Source of the DNA: Vagococcus xieshaowenii
GTDB taxonomy: Bacteria > Bacillota > Bacilli > Lactobacillales > Vagococcaceae
Reading direction: 5' to 3'
Assembly: GCF_004792515.1 (NCBI RefSeq)
Contig: NZ_CP038865.1
Location: forward strand, 642,001 to 706,000
Length of the DNA: 64,000 bases
The notes beneath the pieces are model-generated. The model saw only the letters and a program-made list of their open reading frames with translations. It ran no database searches and was not told where the DNA came from. Positions within the stretch are counted from its first letter, which is position 1. Each line of letters begins with the position of its first letter. Positions 26,279 to 35,988 of the stretch are shown piece after piece. The translations under genes and the position numbers were made by a program.

Positions 26279-28933
26279 ATGCCTAATAAAAATAAATTAC
26301 TTTTAGTAGACGGTAACAGCGTGGCGTTTCGCGCGTTTTTTGCCTTGTATCAATCGCTAAGTCGCTTCAAAAATAGTAGCGGTTTACATACAAATGCTAT
26401 CTATGCTTTCCATAATATGATGGGAAATATTATGGACAAAGAGCAACCAACGCATGTATTAGTCGCGTTTGATGCAGGGAAAACAACGTTCCGTCATGAG
26501 ACATTTGAAGAATATAAAGCTGGACGTTCAAAAACACCAAGCGAATTTAAAGAACAAATGCCGTATATTCGTGAGATGTGTTTAGCCTTAGGGATCCAAT
26601 ATTATGAGTTAGAGAATTACGAAGCCGATGATATTATCGGTACATTGGCTAAGCATGTGAGTAAAGAAGAATTTGATGTTGTCGTGCTATCAGGTGATAA
26701 AGATTTAACACAGTTAGCTGATGATCACATTCGCGTTGAGGTAACAGTTAAAGGAGTAAGTGAACTAGAATCTTATACGCCAGAACACATTCGTGAAAAA
26801 TATGGCTTAGAACCTATGCAAATTGTTGATATGAAAGGCTTAGCTGGAGATAGTTCAGATAATTTGCCTGGTGTGACGGGAATTGGCGAAAAAACAGCGA
26901 TTACTTTATTGAAAGAATACGGTAGCGTTGAAGGGGTTTATGACCACATTGATGAAATGAAAAAAAGTAAGAGAAAAGAAAACCTTATTAATGACAAAGA
27001 AAACGCCTTGATGAGTAAAGAACTAGCGACGATTAATATTGAAGCACCGATTACTATTACAGTGGATGACCTTAAATATGAAGGTAAAGACACAGAAAAG
27101 TTAGTTGCGCTGTACAAAGAAATGGATTTCAAAACGTTTTTATCTAAATTAGATACTGGCGATTATCATGATGTCAGTGATGAATTAGAAGAAATTATTT
27201 ATGAAGTGGTAACAGAACCGACAGCTGATATGTTTGAACCAGGTATGAGCGTTTATCTAGAAATGTTGGAAGATAATTATCATTTAGCAGATATAATTGG
27301 GGTAACCTGGGGAAATGAAGGGAAACGCTACGTAGCGATTGGAGATGAAATATTAAGCCATGAAGCGATGATTACCTGGTTAGAAGATGACACATTAACA
27401 AAAGCCACTTACGATGCAAAAGCTCATATTGTAGCGTTAAATCGCTATGGCATTCAAGTTAAAGGTGTGACGTTTGATAGCTTACTAGCTGCCTATTTAT
27501 TAGATACAAACGATAAGAGTGAAGATTTAGCAGAGGTTGCTTATCACTATGATTATAAAGCAATTGAAACCGATGAAAAAATTTACGGTAAAGGTGCTAA
27601 ACGTGGCGTACCTGAAGACGAAATCTTGACGGACCATTTAGCACGTAAAGTCGCAACGCTGAATTATTTAGCACCAGTATTAAAAGCCCACCTAGCTGAA
27701 AAAAATCAAGAAAAGTTATTTTATGATATGGAATTACCATTATCATTTGTCTTGGCAAAAATGGAAATACAAGGAATTCGTGTCAATGCGCAAACATTGA
27801 TGACCATGCAACAAGAGTTTGCTGTTATTTTAACCGAAATTGAGTCGCGCATTTATGAGATGGCAGGTGAAGAATTTAATATTAATTCTCCTAAGCAATT
27901 AGGGGTGATTTTGTTTGAAAAAATGCAATTGCCAGTTATAAAGAAAACAAAAACAGGCTATTCAACGGCTGTAGATGTGCTAGAGCAGTTAAAGGACCAA
28001 GCGCCGATTGTCGAAGAAATTTTACACTACCGACAAATCGCAAAAATTCAATCAACTTATGTTGAAGGATTACTAAAAGTGATCAATCCAAATGATAATA
28101 AAATTCATACACGTTATGTACAGACGTTAACCCAAACTGGACGATTAAGTTCGGTAGATCCTAATTTACAAAATATTCCAATTCGTTTAGAAGAAGGTCG
28201 TAAAATCCGTCAGGCGTTCATTCCTAGAGAAGAAGGTTGGGAAATTTTCTCATCAGATTATTCTCAAATTGAATTACGCGTTTTAGCTGATATTTCGCAA
28301 GATGAACATTTAAGACAAGCATTTATAGAAGACCAAGATATTCATACGAGTACCGCAATGAGGGTGTTTGATATTGCTAATCCTGACGACGTCGATGGGA
28401 ATATTCGTCGACAAGCAAAAGCTGTCAATTTTGGTGTTGTGTATGGGATTAGTGACTACGGATTATCTCAAAATTTAGGGATTACTAGAAAAGAAGCAAA
28501 AGACTTTATTGATACGTACTTTGAAAAGTATCCGGGTGTCAAAACATACATGAAAGAAATTGTTCGTGAAGCTAAAGAGCAAGGCTATGTTGAAACGCTA
28601 TGGCATCGTCGTCGTTACTTGCCTGATATTAATTCACGTAACTTTAACGTTCGTTCATTTGCAGAGCGCACAGCTATCAACACGCCTATTCAAGGGAGTG
28701 CTGCCGATATTTTAAAATTAGCTATGATTGAAATTGATCAGCGTTTAGAAAAAGAGCAGTTACAAGCCACAATGCTATTACAAGTGCACGATGAACTTGT
28801 CTTTGAAGCACCAAGTGAAGAGATACCGGCACTTGAAGCGTTAGTAAAAGATGTTATGGAAAATATTGGAACATTTAGTGTGCCGTTAAAAGCAGACAGT
28901 AGCTTTGGTCCAACCTGGTACGAAGCTAAATAA
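26279..28933 (+). CDS. polA: DNA polymerase I
   Basis: Repair polymerase that removes RNA primers and fills gaps. The 884 residues have a 5'-3' exonuclease/FEN domain (1-290; LLLVDGNSVAFRAFFALY, YEADDIIGTLA, SGDKDLTQL), a middle domain, and the family A polymerase domain (about 480-884; DYSQIELRVLADIS, RRQAKAVNFGVVYG, and VHDELVFE). The middle domain aligns with the 3'-5' proofreading exonuclease, but the metal-binding D-x-E is replaced (MSVYLEMLED), so proofreading is predicted to be absent, as in other Firmicutes. It begins a set of repair and replication genes (mutM, coaE, nrdR, dnaB, dnaI). Confidence 0.97.
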   Translation: MPNKNKLLLVDGNSVAFRAFFALYQSLSRFKNSSGLHTNAIYAFHNMMGNIMDKEQPTHVLVAFDAGKTTFRHETFEEYKAGRSKTPSEFKEQMPYIREMCLALGIQYYELENYEADDIIGTLAKHVSKEEFDVVVLSGDKDLTQLADDHIRVEVTVKGVSELESYTPEHIREKYGLEPMQIVDMKGLAGDSSDNLPGVTGIGEKTAITLLKEYGSVEGVYDHIDEMKKSKRKENLINDKENALMSKELATINIEAPITITVDDLKYEGKDTEKLVALYKEMDFKTFLSKLDTGDYHDVSDELEEIIYEVVTEPTADMFEPGMSVYLEMLEDNYHLADIIGVTWGNEGKRYVAIGDEILSHEAMITWLEDDTLTKATYDAKAHIVALNRYGIQVKGVTFDSLLAAYLLDTNDKSEDLAEVAYHYDYKAIETDEKIYGKGAKRGVPEDEILTDHLARKVATLNYLAPVLKAHLAEKNQEKLFYDMELPLSFVLAKMEIQGIRVNAQTLMTMQQEFAVILTEIESRIYEMAGEEFNINSPKQLGVILFEKMQLPVIKKTKTGYSTAVDVLEQLKDQAPIVEEILHYRQIAKIQSTYVEGLLKVINPNDNKIHTRYVQTLTQTGRLSSVDPNLQNIPIRLEEGRKIRQAFIPREEGWEIFSSDYSQIELRVLADISQDEHLRQAFIEDQDIHTSTAMRVFDIANPDDVDGNIRRQAKAVNFGVVYGISDYGLSQNLGITRKEAKDFIDTYFEKYPGVKTYMKEIVREAKEQGYVETLWHRRRYLPDINSRNFNVRSFAERTAINTPIQGSAADILKLAMIEIDQRLEKEQLQATMLLQVHDELVFEAPSEEIPALEALVKDVMENIGTFSVPLKADSSFGPTWYEAK

Positions 28934-28947
28934 ATAATAATTAATCG

Positions 28948-28979
28948 AAAGGAGATGTGATCAAATCACACCTCCTTTA
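28948..28979 (+). terminator. Weak terminator-like hairpin between polA and mutM
   Basis: AAAGGAG-TGTGAT, loop CAA, ATCACA-CCTCCTTT. The following sequence ATTTAG is only weakly T-rich, so read-through into mutM is likely. Confidence 0.6.
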
Positions 28980-28999
28980 TTTAGAAAGTAGTGAAAAAA

Positions 29000-29830
29000 A
29001 TGCCAGAATTACCAGAAGTAGAAGCCGTTAGAACAGGATTAGAATTACTTGTTATTGGTAAACAAGTAGAAGAAGTGGTCGTATTATGGCCAAGTATTAT
29101 TGAATCACCAGAAGTGGATGTTTTTAAAAGTGAACTAGTTGGTCAGACGATTGAAGAGATGAGACGCCGTGGGAAGTTTTTAATTTTTAAGTGGACGAAT
29201 TATGACATGATTTCTCATCTACGAATGGAAGGGAAATATGAAGTTCATCAACAAACAGATGCCATTGATAAACATACTCATGTCATCTTTAAATTTACTG
29301 ATGGCACGGAATTACGTTATTTAGATGTTCGTAAGTTTGGCAGAATGACATTACTGCCTAAAGATACCGCGCTAAATTATAAAGGAATTACTAAATTAGG
29401 GCCAGAACCAACACCTGAAACATTTACGTTAGAGCCTTTTAAGACAAGTTTAAAAAAATATCATAAAGCCATTAAGCCTCTATTATTGGATCAAAAATTA
29501 GTAACTGGATTAGGCAATATTTATGTAGATGAAGCCTTATTTGAAGCTCAGATTCACCCTGAACAGCCAGCAGATAGCTTGACGACAAAAGAAGTAACAC
29601 GTTTGTATCAAAGTATTATTGATGTGTTAGCTAGAGCTGTAGAAGCAGGAGGAACGACCATTAGGAGTTATAAAAATGCGTTAGGCGAGGCAGGTAAATT
29701 TCAAGTGTCTCTCAATGCCTATGGTCTTACAGGGGAGCCTTGTAAACGTTGTGGTACACCGATTGTTAAAACCAAAGTTGCTCAAAGAGGGACACATTTT
29801 TGTCCAAATTGTCAAAAAATTCATCGTTAG
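29000..29830 (+). CDS. mutM: Formamidopyrimidine-DNA glycosylase (MutM/Fpg)
   Basis: Base-excision repair glycosylase/AP-lyase for 8-oxoguanine and formamidopyrimidines. The catalytic nucleophile of this family is the N-terminal proline exposed after Met removal. This fixes the start at the ATG at 29000 (M-P-E-L-P-E-V-E) rather than the GTG nine bases upstream. About 276 residues: N-terminal beta-sandwich with the conserved Lys in RRRGKFLIF, a helix-two-turn-helix (LGNIYVDEALF), and a C-terminal zinc finger CKRCGTPIVKT...FCPNCQ. coaE follows 12 bp downstream. Confidence 0.96.
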   Translation: MPELPEVEAVRTGLELLVIGKQVEEVVVLWPSIIESPEVDVFKSELVGQTIEEMRRRGKFLIFKWTNYDMISHLRMEGKYEVHQQTDAIDKHTHVIFKFTDGTELRYLDVRKFGRMTLLPKDTALNYKGITKLGPEPTPETFTLEPFKTSLKKYHKAIKPLLLDQKLVTGLGNIYVDEALFEAQIHPEQPADSLTTKEVTRLYQSIIDVLARAVEAGGTTIRSYKNALGEAGKFQVSLNAYGLTGEPCKRCGTPIVKTKVAQRGTHFCPNCQKIHR

Positions 29831-29842
29831 GGGAGTGAGGAA

Positions 29843-30445
29843 ATGACGTATATATTAGGACTAACAGGTGGTATTGCAACGGGTAAATCAACTGTCAGTC
29901 AAATGTTCAGCCAAAAAAATATTCCAATAATTGATGCGGATTTAATCGCTAGAGAAGTTGTTGAACCTGGGACAACAGGATTAGAACAAGTAGTGGCCAT
30001 ATTTGGTCAAGAGATGTTGAATGAAGAAGGCTCGTTAAATCGCAAAAAATTAGGAGAACTGGTTTTTTCAGAAGAACAGGCATTAGAAAAACTAAATGCT
30101 ATTTTGGGGAAAGAAATAAGACGAGTCATTCTTGAACGAATTGAGGAACGTCGTAGCGAAGAGCACCTAATGATGGTAGTTGATATCCCGCTTCTTTATG
30201 AAAATGGCTATGAAACACTAATGGACGCGGTGATGGTGGTTTATCTTCCAGTGGACGTACAACGGGAACGCTTGATGCAGCGTGATAAGCTGAATAAGCA
30301 ACAAGCAAACGAGCGTTTATCCAGTCAATGGTCAATCGAACGTAAAAAAGAACGTGCCGATTTTATAATTGATAATACAGGAACAATTTTTGAAACGCAG
30401 AAGCAAGTAGACAATTGGTTGCAAAAAAAATACAAATCCTTATAA
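29843..30445 (+). CDS. coaE: Dephospho-CoA kinase
   Basis: Final enzyme of coenzyme A synthesis, phosphorylating the 3'-hydroxyl of dephospho-CoA. The 200-residue P-loop kinase has GLTGGIATGKST at the N-terminus, the substrate-binding IDADLIAREVV, the VVDIPLLYENG strand and a C-terminal R-x-x-A-N-E-R lid segment (NKQQANERLSSQW). GAGTGAGGA is the ribosome binding site. The mutM-coaE pairing is widespread in Firmicutes and probably reflects an old operon rather than a shared function. Confidence 0.95.
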   Translation: MTYILGLTGGIATGKSTVSQMFSQKNIPIIDADLIAREVVEPGTTGLEQVVAIFGQEMLNEEGSLNRKKLGELVFSEEQALEKLNAILGKEIRRVILERIEERRSEEHLMMVVDIPLLYENGYETLMDAVMVVYLPVDVQRERLMQRDKLNKQQANERLSSQWSIERKKERADFIIDNTGTIFETQKQVDNWLQKKYKSL

Positions 30446-30558
30446 AATAAGGGATATACAACTATACCAACTACGTGAAAGCATGTTACAATGAAGGCAG
30501 ATAAATTGTAAATAATGAGTTTATGATAGATAAAATAATCTAAGTTGAGGTGAAAAAC

Positions 30559-31044
30559 ATGCAATGTCCAAAATGTCAGTATAACGGTTCCCGCGTTGTG
30601 GATAGCCGACCATCTGATGAGAATCGTGCAATTCGAAGAAGAAGAGAGTGTGAAAGCTGTGGTTTTCGTTTTACAACTTTTGAAAGAATTGAAGCTACAC
30701 CTGTATTAGTGATTAAAAAAGACGGTAAACGTGAGGAGTTTAATCGCGAAAAAATCTTACGAGGACTGATTCGTTCTGCCGAAAAACGTCCTGTTTCTCT
30801 TGAACAAATGGAAAATGTAGTAGATAAGGTAGAAAATCGTGTGCGCTCGCTAGGCGAAAATGAAGTTCCAACTAGCTTGATTGGTGAATATGTGATGGAA
30901 TATTTAGTAGATTTAGATGAAATTGCATATATTCGCTTTGCGAGTGTCTATCGTCAATTTAAAGATGTGAGTGTCTTTATCGAAGAAATGCAAGAAATGG
31001 TAAATAAGGGTCAAGATGAAGGGACCACAATGGAAACAGAGTAG
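30559..31044 (+). CDS. nrdR: Transcriptional repressor NrdR
   Basis: Zinc- and nucleotide-sensing repressor of ribonucleotide reductase genes. The 161 residues start with the zinc ribbon MQCPKCQYN...[15 protein letters not shown], then an ATP-cone domain (about 49-139; [20 protein letters not shown]). GAGGTG lies 7 nt before the ATG at 30559; the GTG at 30550 overlaps the ribosome binding site. The order nrdR-dnaB-dnaI is the same as in B. subtilis and links nucleotide supply to replication initiation. No obvious paired NrdR boxes were found in the window. Confidence 0.95.
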   Translation: MQCPKCQYNGSRVVDSRPSDENRAIRRRRECESCGFRFTTFERIEATPVLVIKKDGKREEFNREKILRGLIRSAEKRPVSLEQMENVVDKVENRVRSLGENEVPTSLIGEYVMEYLVDLDEIAYIRFASVYRQFKDVSVFIEEMQEMVNKGQDEGTTMETE

Positions 31045-31055
31045 GGGATGTTAGT

Positions 31056-32447
31056 ATGGGGAATAAGGGAAGAGAATTGAAGGCAAAAGATACCTTCTTT
31101 GTTCAATTAACAGAGTTAGTTTCTGACGTGGATTTAAACGTATTAAATACGCTTTATCGACCGTTATTAGGGACGAAAGCCTTTGGTTTGTATCATGCCT
31201 TTTACATGATGACGCCTCATTATCCATTTGAGAGTTTAGAAACGTTTCACTCTGATTTGTTTTCAGAATGTGACTTAGGGTTACTAGATTTTGTGGAAGC
31301 ACGAAAAAAACTAGAAGCCTTAGGTCTATTACGCGTTTTTGTCCAAACTGAAAATGAAACACAAACGTTTCTTTATCGAGTAGAAAAACCAATGAGTTAT
31401 CATGCGTTTCTTAAAGATGATATGTTATCACTTATGTTATTAGATCGAGTTGGACAACGTCGATTTGAACGACTTATGCAAGAAATTCCACAGCGTGCAA
31501 GCCTACCGGATGGTTACCATGAAGTCACTACCAAATTTGTTGATGTTTATCAACCAAGTAGGTTAGGCGTATCAGCTAAGCCAAAGGAGGTTGCTACTGT
31601 TCAAGAGGAAATGTCGATTTCTAAACGGCCAACATTTATCCAACCAGAAACATTTGACTGGTCTTATTTTGAACAATTGATGGCGCGTTATAATTTAGTA
31701 CCGCATCACTTATTAACGATTAAAAATGAATTATTAGCCATTCATCAACAATATGGTTTTGATGAACTAACGTTAAGAAATTACCTAGCTAATTTTGTTG
31801 ATTATACAACGAATGAGATTGAGATGAAGAAGTTCAAATATGCGTTAGTTAATCGTTCTACTCAACAAGTAGAGCCAGCCACTCAAGTAGGAGAAGTTGT
31901 CTCGTCAAATAAACCCGTCATTCAGGAGGATACTAAGGCGTTACAAAGCTTAAATGAGCAAGAACGTCATCTTGTCATCTCTAGTAACGAATATGCACCA
32001 ATGGAGTTCTTAGAAGCTATCAAATCGGATAAGAAGGGGTCTGTGGTCATTACAGAGCGTTGGGCGATTGAAAAATTAGTAAAACAATCGGGATTATCTA
32101 ATAGTGTGATTAATATTTTAATTCATTATTTATTATCTGTTCAGAATAAGGCAACCTTTGAAGAAATCACAGCCTTTAAAATTGCCAATGATTGGTCACA
32201 ATCAGGCGTAAAAACGCCTGCTGATGCAATTAACCGGACAAAGAAAACGTATCACGATAAACAAAATAAAACGAAAAATGTACAGTATAATAATAAAACA
32301 TATAACAATAAACCCGTCCGTAAAGAAACATTGCCGGATTGGGTGAACCAAGAAACAAAAGAAACGAAAATGTCTGCTGAAAAGCAAGCCTTGATGAGAG
32401 AAAAGTTGCGACAAATGCGACAAAAAGGAAAAGATGGTGAGAAATAA
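31056..32447 (+). CDS. dnaB: Replication initiation / helicase-loading protein DnaB (Firmicutes type)
   Basis: This is the Gram-positive DnaB, a DnaD-like loading factor, not the helicase. The 463-residue protein has an N-terminal winged-helix dimerisation domain (LTELVSDVDLNVLNTLYRPLLG, quoted by its ends) and a C-terminal DnaB_2/DDBH2 domain (LVKQSGLSNSVINILIHYLL...IANDWSQSGVKTPADAI). It ends in a basic tail. With DnaD and DnaI it places the replicative helicase at oriC and at restart sites and attaches the origin to the membrane. It overlaps dnaI by one base. Confidence 0.92.
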   Translation: MGNKGRELKAKDTFFVQLTELVSDVDLNVLNTLYRPLLGTKAFGLYHAFYMMTPHYPFESLETFHSDLFSECDLGLLDFVEARKKLEALGLLRVFVQTENETQTFLYRVEKPMSYHAFLKDDMLSLMLLDRVGQRRFERLMQEIPQRASLPDGYHEVTTKFVDVYQPSRLGVSAKPKEVATVQEEMSISKRPTFIQPETFDWSYFEQLMARYNLVPHHLLTIKNELLAIHQQYGFDELTLRNYLANFVDYTTNEIEMKKFKYALVNRSTQQVEPATQVGEVVSSNKPVIQEDTKALQSLNEQERHLVISSNEYAPMEFLEAIKSDKKGSVVITERWAIEKLVKQSGLSNSVINILIHYLLSVQNKATFEEITAFKIANDWSQSGVKTPADAINRTKKTYHDKQNKTKNVQYNNKTYNNKPVRKETLPDWVNQETKETKMSAEKQALMREKLRQMRQKGKDGEK

Positions 32448-33376
32448 TGGAAAATTTAGGCGATGAAATGAAAAAAGTTATGCGTCATAATGCGTGGCAA
32501 GATCGTTATCAACATTTGGTTGATACCGTGATGCAAGACAAGTATGTGCAACGTTTTTTATCAGAGAATGAAGACAAAATCACACAGGAATTAGTAGAAA
32601 AAAGCTATGCTAAACTGTATGAATTTGTCCAAGAAAGACGCAAATTTGATGAAGGAAGTCCTTCAATGATTGCCCCAGGCTATGAGCCAATTTTATTTCT
32701 AAACTATCGTTCAATTGATGTGACTTATGTTCCGACGAATGAATTGTTAGCCAAGCAAGAAGCTGATGCAATTAAGCGTCGTGTGAAAGCCATTGATATT
32801 CCCAAAGACGTACGTGACGCGACGTTTGATGCGTTTGAACTAACCGATGAACGAGAACATGCGTATTCAGAATGTGTGGATTTTGTGAATCATTACATTG
32901 AACAGCCAAAAATTTTCCGACAAGGTCTTTATTTACAAGGTTCTTTTGGTGTTGGAAAAACGTATTTGTTAGGGGCAATGGCCAATGAATTAGCACAGTC
33001 AGGCTTTCATACCACACTCATTCATTTTCCAACATTTGCTGTTGAAATTAAACAAGCGATAGGTAATAATACATTGAATGAAAAATTAGAAGAAGTAAAA
33101 AAAGCGCCAATATTAATGATTGATGACATTGGAGCAGACTCAATGAGTGCCTGGATTCGCGATGATATTTTAGGTGTTATTTTACAATATCGAATGCAAG
33201 AGCAATTACCAACATTCTTTAGTTCTAATTTTGATATGGAACAATTAGAAGTTCAACATTTACGTCAATCACAACGTGGCGATGACGAACCACTAAAAGC
33301 TAAACGAATCATGGAACGTATTAAATATTTATCTAAAGAAATTAAAATGATTGGTTTAAATCGACGTCTTCAATAA
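32447..33376 (+). CDS. dnaI: Helicase loader DnaI
   Basis: AAA+ ATPase that loads the replicative helicase. The 309 residues include an N-terminal helicase-binding domain (the zinc-binding residues of some DnaI proteins are not obvious here) and a C-terminal AAA+ domain. The latter has Walker A LQGSFGVGKTYLLGA, Walker B ILMIDDIGAD and sensor-1 FSSNFDME. The final basic segment AKRIMERIKYLSKEI is the usual arginine-rich end. It is coupled to dnaB by a one-base overlap. Confidence 0.95.
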   Translation: MENLGDEMKKVMRHNAWQDRYQHLVDTVMQDKYVQRFLSENEDKITQELVEKSYAKLYEFVQERRKFDEGSPSMIAPGYEPILFLNYRSIDVTYVPTNELLAKQEADAIKRRVKAIDIPKDVRDATFDAFELTDEREHAYSECVDFVNHYIEQPKIFRQGLYLQGSFGVGKTYLLGAMANELAQSGFHTTLIHFPTFAVEIKQAIGNNTLNEKLEEVKKAPILMIDDIGADSMSAWIRDDILGVILQYRMQEQLPTFFSSNFDMEQLEVQHLRQSQRGDDEPLKAKRIMERIKYLSKEIKMIGLNRRLQ

Positions 33377-33413
33377 GTTGAGCATTCTATCATCACCTGT
33401 CAAGAAAATTTCA

Positions 33414-33442
33414 TTGACAAAGAATTAACTAGCTAGTATAAT
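33414..33442 (+). promoter_or_regulatory. Perfect sigma-A promoter for yceD-rpmF
   Basis: TTGACA (33414-33419), exactly 17 bp, TATAAT (33437-33442). Both hexamers match the consensus at all positions. It lies about 30 bp before the yceD start codon. Confidence 0.9.
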
Positions 33443-33472
33443 AATTTTTGTTGCGCAAGGAGAGTGAAAATA

Positions 33473-34033
33473 GTGAAATGGTCATTAATGGAACTAAGAA
33501 GGTATCAACATGAACCCTTAGTGATAGATACAACAATTGAATTAGCCGATACGTTATTAAAACGTGATGAGACAATTTTAGGTGTTGGTCCAGTTAAAGT
33601 GGTAGGAACAATTAATGTTGAACCAAGAGAGTATATTGCTCAAGTTCAATTTGATGTTGTCTTAACCTTACCATCAAGTCGTTCACTAGAACCTGTTGAT
33701 TATCCAATGACGATTGCCTTTGATGAAATCTATATGATTCCTGAAGAGTATGCCTTGGTCAAAGGAACAGAAGGTTATGAACATGCTATTATTTTAGAAA
33801 GTTCAACCTTAGATTTGCGCGAAGCAATTGAGGATTACATTTTGTTAAATATCCCGTTAAAAGTTTTAACGGAAGAAGAAATGCTTGCTGATGAATTACC
33901 AAGTGGTGATGCATGGACAATCATGTCTGAAGAAGATTATTTATACCAACAAATGGAAACTCAAGCCCAAACAATTGATCCTCGTCTTGCAAAATTGTCA
34001 GCTTTGTTAGATAATAACGAAGAATCTGATTAA
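33473..34033 (+). CDS. yceD: YceD family protein (DUF177)
   Basis: A 186-residue cytoplasmic protein of the DUF177 family, found next to rpmF in most bacteria and linked to 23S rRNA accumulation. Landmarks are MKWSLMELRRY at the start, the central YIAQVQFDVVLTLPSSRSLEPVDYP (quoted by its ends), and the acidic C-terminus DPRLAKLSALLDNNEE. AAGGAG lies 10 nt before the GTG at 33473; a GTG at 33464 is adjacent to the ribosome binding site and rejected. A stable hairpin separates it from rpmF. Confidence 0.9.
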   Translation: MKWSLMELRRYQHEPLVIDTTIELADTLLKRDETILGVGPVKVVGTINVEPREYIAQVQFDVVLTLPSSRSLEPVDYPMTIAFDEIYMIPEEYALVKGTEGYEHAIILESSTLDLREAIEDYILLNIPLKVLTEEEMLADELPSGDAWTIMSEEDYLYQQMETQAQTIDPRLAKLSALLDNNEESD

Positions 34034-34051
34034 TCGCAAGATTGGAATAGA

Positions 34052-34071
34052 TTTACTACTTCGGTAGTAAA
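34052..34071 (+). promoter_or_regulatory. cUUCGg tetraloop hairpin between yceD and rpmF
   Basis: A perfect 8-bp stem TTTACTAC/GTAGTAAA capped by TTCG and closed by a C-G pair, the exceptionally stable cUUCGg loop. No T-run follows, so it is unlikely to terminate; RNA processing, stabilisation or control of the rpmF message is more likely. Confidence 0.65.
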
Positions 34072-34097
34072 AATGAGTTAAGGAGGTGTAGTTCAAG

Positions 34098-34280
34098 ATG
34101 GCAGTACCTGCAAGAAGAACTTCAAAAGCTAAAAAAGCAAAACGTCGTACTCACTACAAATTATCAGTACCTGGAATGAGCACATGCTCAAACTGTGGCG
34201 AAATGAAACGCAGCCACCATGTATGTCCTGAATGTGGTCAATATGATGGAAAAGATGTTGTAAACACAACAGCTGAATAA
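34098..34280 (+). CDS. rpmF: 50S ribosomal protein L32
   Basis: The 60-residue L32 starts [13 protein letters not shown] and carries the zinc ribbon [18 protein letters not shown], so this is the zinc-binding (C+) form. Bacteria may swap it for a cysteine-free paralogue in zinc starvation; no such paralogue is in this window. AAGGAGGTG precedes the ATG. It is co-transcribed with yceD from a consensus promoter and has its own terminator. Confidence 0.97.
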   Translation: MAVPARRTSKAKKAKRRTHYKLSVPGMSTCSNCGEMKRSHHVCPECGQYDGKDVVNTTAE

Positions 34281-34302
34281 TACATTTTTTAGAAAATGTT
34301 TA

Positions 34303-34339
34303 AAACCGTTAGACAACCATGGAGTCTAGCGGTTTTTTT
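34303..34339 (+). terminator. Terminator after rpmF
   Basis: AAACCGTTAGAC ... GTCTAGCGGTTT followed by TTTTTA. Confidence 0.9.
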
Positions 34340-34437
34340 ATATGATTTATTAGTTCATTAAGTTTAAATTAATGCCACTTTAATGTATAATAAGATAGGA
34401 AAATGCGTAATCATTGATTACTAGTAGGAGGAACAAC

Positions 34438-35853
34438 ATGTCTAAACAACAAATCGGTGTCGTCGGAATGGCGGTAATGGGGAAAAATTTAGCATTAAAT
34501 ATTGAAAGTCGTGGTTATTCTGTTTCAGTCTTTAACCGTTCAGCATCAAGAACAGAAGAAGCAATTGCAGAAAACCCTGGGAAAAAGTTAGTTCCAACTT
34601 ATACAATTGAAGAGTTTGTTGATTCTTTAGAAACACCTAGAAAAATTATGCTGATGGTTCAAGCAGGAGCAGCAACTGATGCAACAATTCAAAGTTTATT
34701 GCCTCACTTAGATAAGGGCGATATTTTAATTGACGGTGGGAATACATTTTTCCGCGATACAATGAGACGTAATGAAGAATTAGCTAACTCTGGCATTAAC
34801 TTTATCGGAACAGGCGTTTCTGGTGGTGAAGAAGGTGCTTTAAAAGGTCCAGCTATCATGCCAGGTGGGCAAAAAGAAGCCTATGACTTAGTTGCACCAA
34901 TCTTTGAACAAATTGCAGCTAAGGCTGAAGATGGCGAAGCTTGTGTGACGTATATTGGCCCTAACGGAGCAGGTCATTATGTTAAGATGGCACATAACGG
35001 GATCGAATATGGTGATATGCAATTAATTGCTGAATCATATGATTTAATGTCTCGCTTATTAGGCCTTTCTGTTGATGAAATGGCAGAGATTTTTAACGAA
35101 TGGAACCAAGGTGAGTTAGATAGTTACTTAATCGAAATTACAGCAGATATTTTGACCCACAAAGATGATGAAACAGGTAAACCATTAGTAGATGTTATCT
35201 TAGATGCTGCAGGTAATAAAGGAACAGGTAAATGGACCAGTCAAAGTGCATTAGATTTAGGCGTGCCACTACCGTTAATTACCGAATCAGTGTTTGCTCG
35301 TTATATTTCAGCAATGAAAGAAGAACGTGTTGAAGCAAGTGCTAAAATTAAAGGGCTAGATGTTACACCTTTTGATGGTGATAAAAAAGAATTAGTAGAA
35401 AAAATTCGTGAAGCGTTATATTTCAGTAAAATCATGAGTTACGCACAAGGCTTTGCGCAATTACGTATTGCCAGTGAAGAATATGGATGGGATTTAAACT
35501 ATGGAGAAATTGCTAAAATTTTCCGTGCAGGTTGTATCATTCGTGCAAAATTCTTACAAAAAATTACTGATGCCTATGCAGAAAATCCAGAATTGAAAAA
35601 CTTATTATTAGATGATTACTTCAATGAAATCACTCAAAAATATCAAAAATCAGTTCGTGAAGTCGTGGCATTGGCTGTACAAGCTGGCGTACCAGTTCCA
35701 ACATTCTCTTCTGCGATTGCTTACTATGACTCATATCGTAGTGCAGATTTACCAGCTAATATTATTCAAGCACAACGTGACTACTTTGGTGCACATACAT
35801 TCAAACGTAAAGACAAAGAAGGCACATTCCATCATGATTGGTATACAAAATAA
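34438..35853 (+). CDS. gnd: 6-phosphogluconate dehydrogenase, decarboxylating
   Basis: Oxidative pentose phosphate enzyme making ribulose-5-phosphate, CO2 and NADPH. Full length at 471 residues. N-terminal Rossmann domain with [20 protein letters not shown] (G-x-G/A-x-x-G) and FNRS, which favours NADP. The substrate site includes [15 protein letters not shown] and the catalytic Lys in [19 protein letters not shown]. The C-terminal domain ends in [23 protein letters not shown] lies 7 nt before the ATG at 34438; the frame is open 8 codons further up. In enterococci gnd is commonly followed by the same type of two-component system as here. Confidence 0.97.
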   Translation: MSKQQIGVVGMAVMGKNLALNIESRGYSVSVFNRSASRTEEAIAENPGKKLVPTYTIEEFVDSLETPRKIMLMVQAGAATDATIQSLLPHLDKGDILIDGGNTFFRDTMRRNEELANSGINFIGTGVSGGEEGALKGPAIMPGGQKEAYDLVAPIFEQIAAKAEDGEACVTYIGPNGAGHYVKMAHNGIEYGDMQLIAESYDLMSRLLGLSVDEMAEIFNEWNQGELDSYLIEITADILTHKDDETGKPLVDVILDAAGNKGTGKWTSQSALDLGVPLPLITESVFARYISAMKEERVEASAKIKGLDVTPFDGDKKELVEKIREALYFSKIMSYAQGFAQLRIASEEYGWDLNYGEIAKIFRAGCIIRAKFLQKITDAYAENPELKNLLLDDYFNEITQKYQKSVREVVALAVQAGVPVPTFSSAIAYYDSYRSADLPANIIQAQRDYFGAHTFKRKDKEGTFHHDWYTK

Positions 35854-35856
35854 TTA

Positions 35857-35899
35857 AAAAAAAGGGGGTGTATTATCACTTATCACACCTCCTTTTTAT
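35857..35899 (+). terminator. Terminator after gnd
   Basis: AAAAAGGGGGTGT ... ACACCTCCTTTTT (one mismatch), followed by ATTTTTTA; an inner GATAA/TTATC pair extends the stem. Confidence 0.85.
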
Positions 35900-35988
35900 T
35901 TTTTAATAAGATAGCTTTTTTGAGTTGAAATCGTTATAATTAAAATAGAAAAGATTGATGAAATGTTAATAGAAAGGAATTAATCTTA

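Noticed and set aside
35612-35857. An 81-codon plus-strand frame inside gnd.
   Set aside because: It lies in another frame of the conserved C-terminal part of gnd; low-complexity product.
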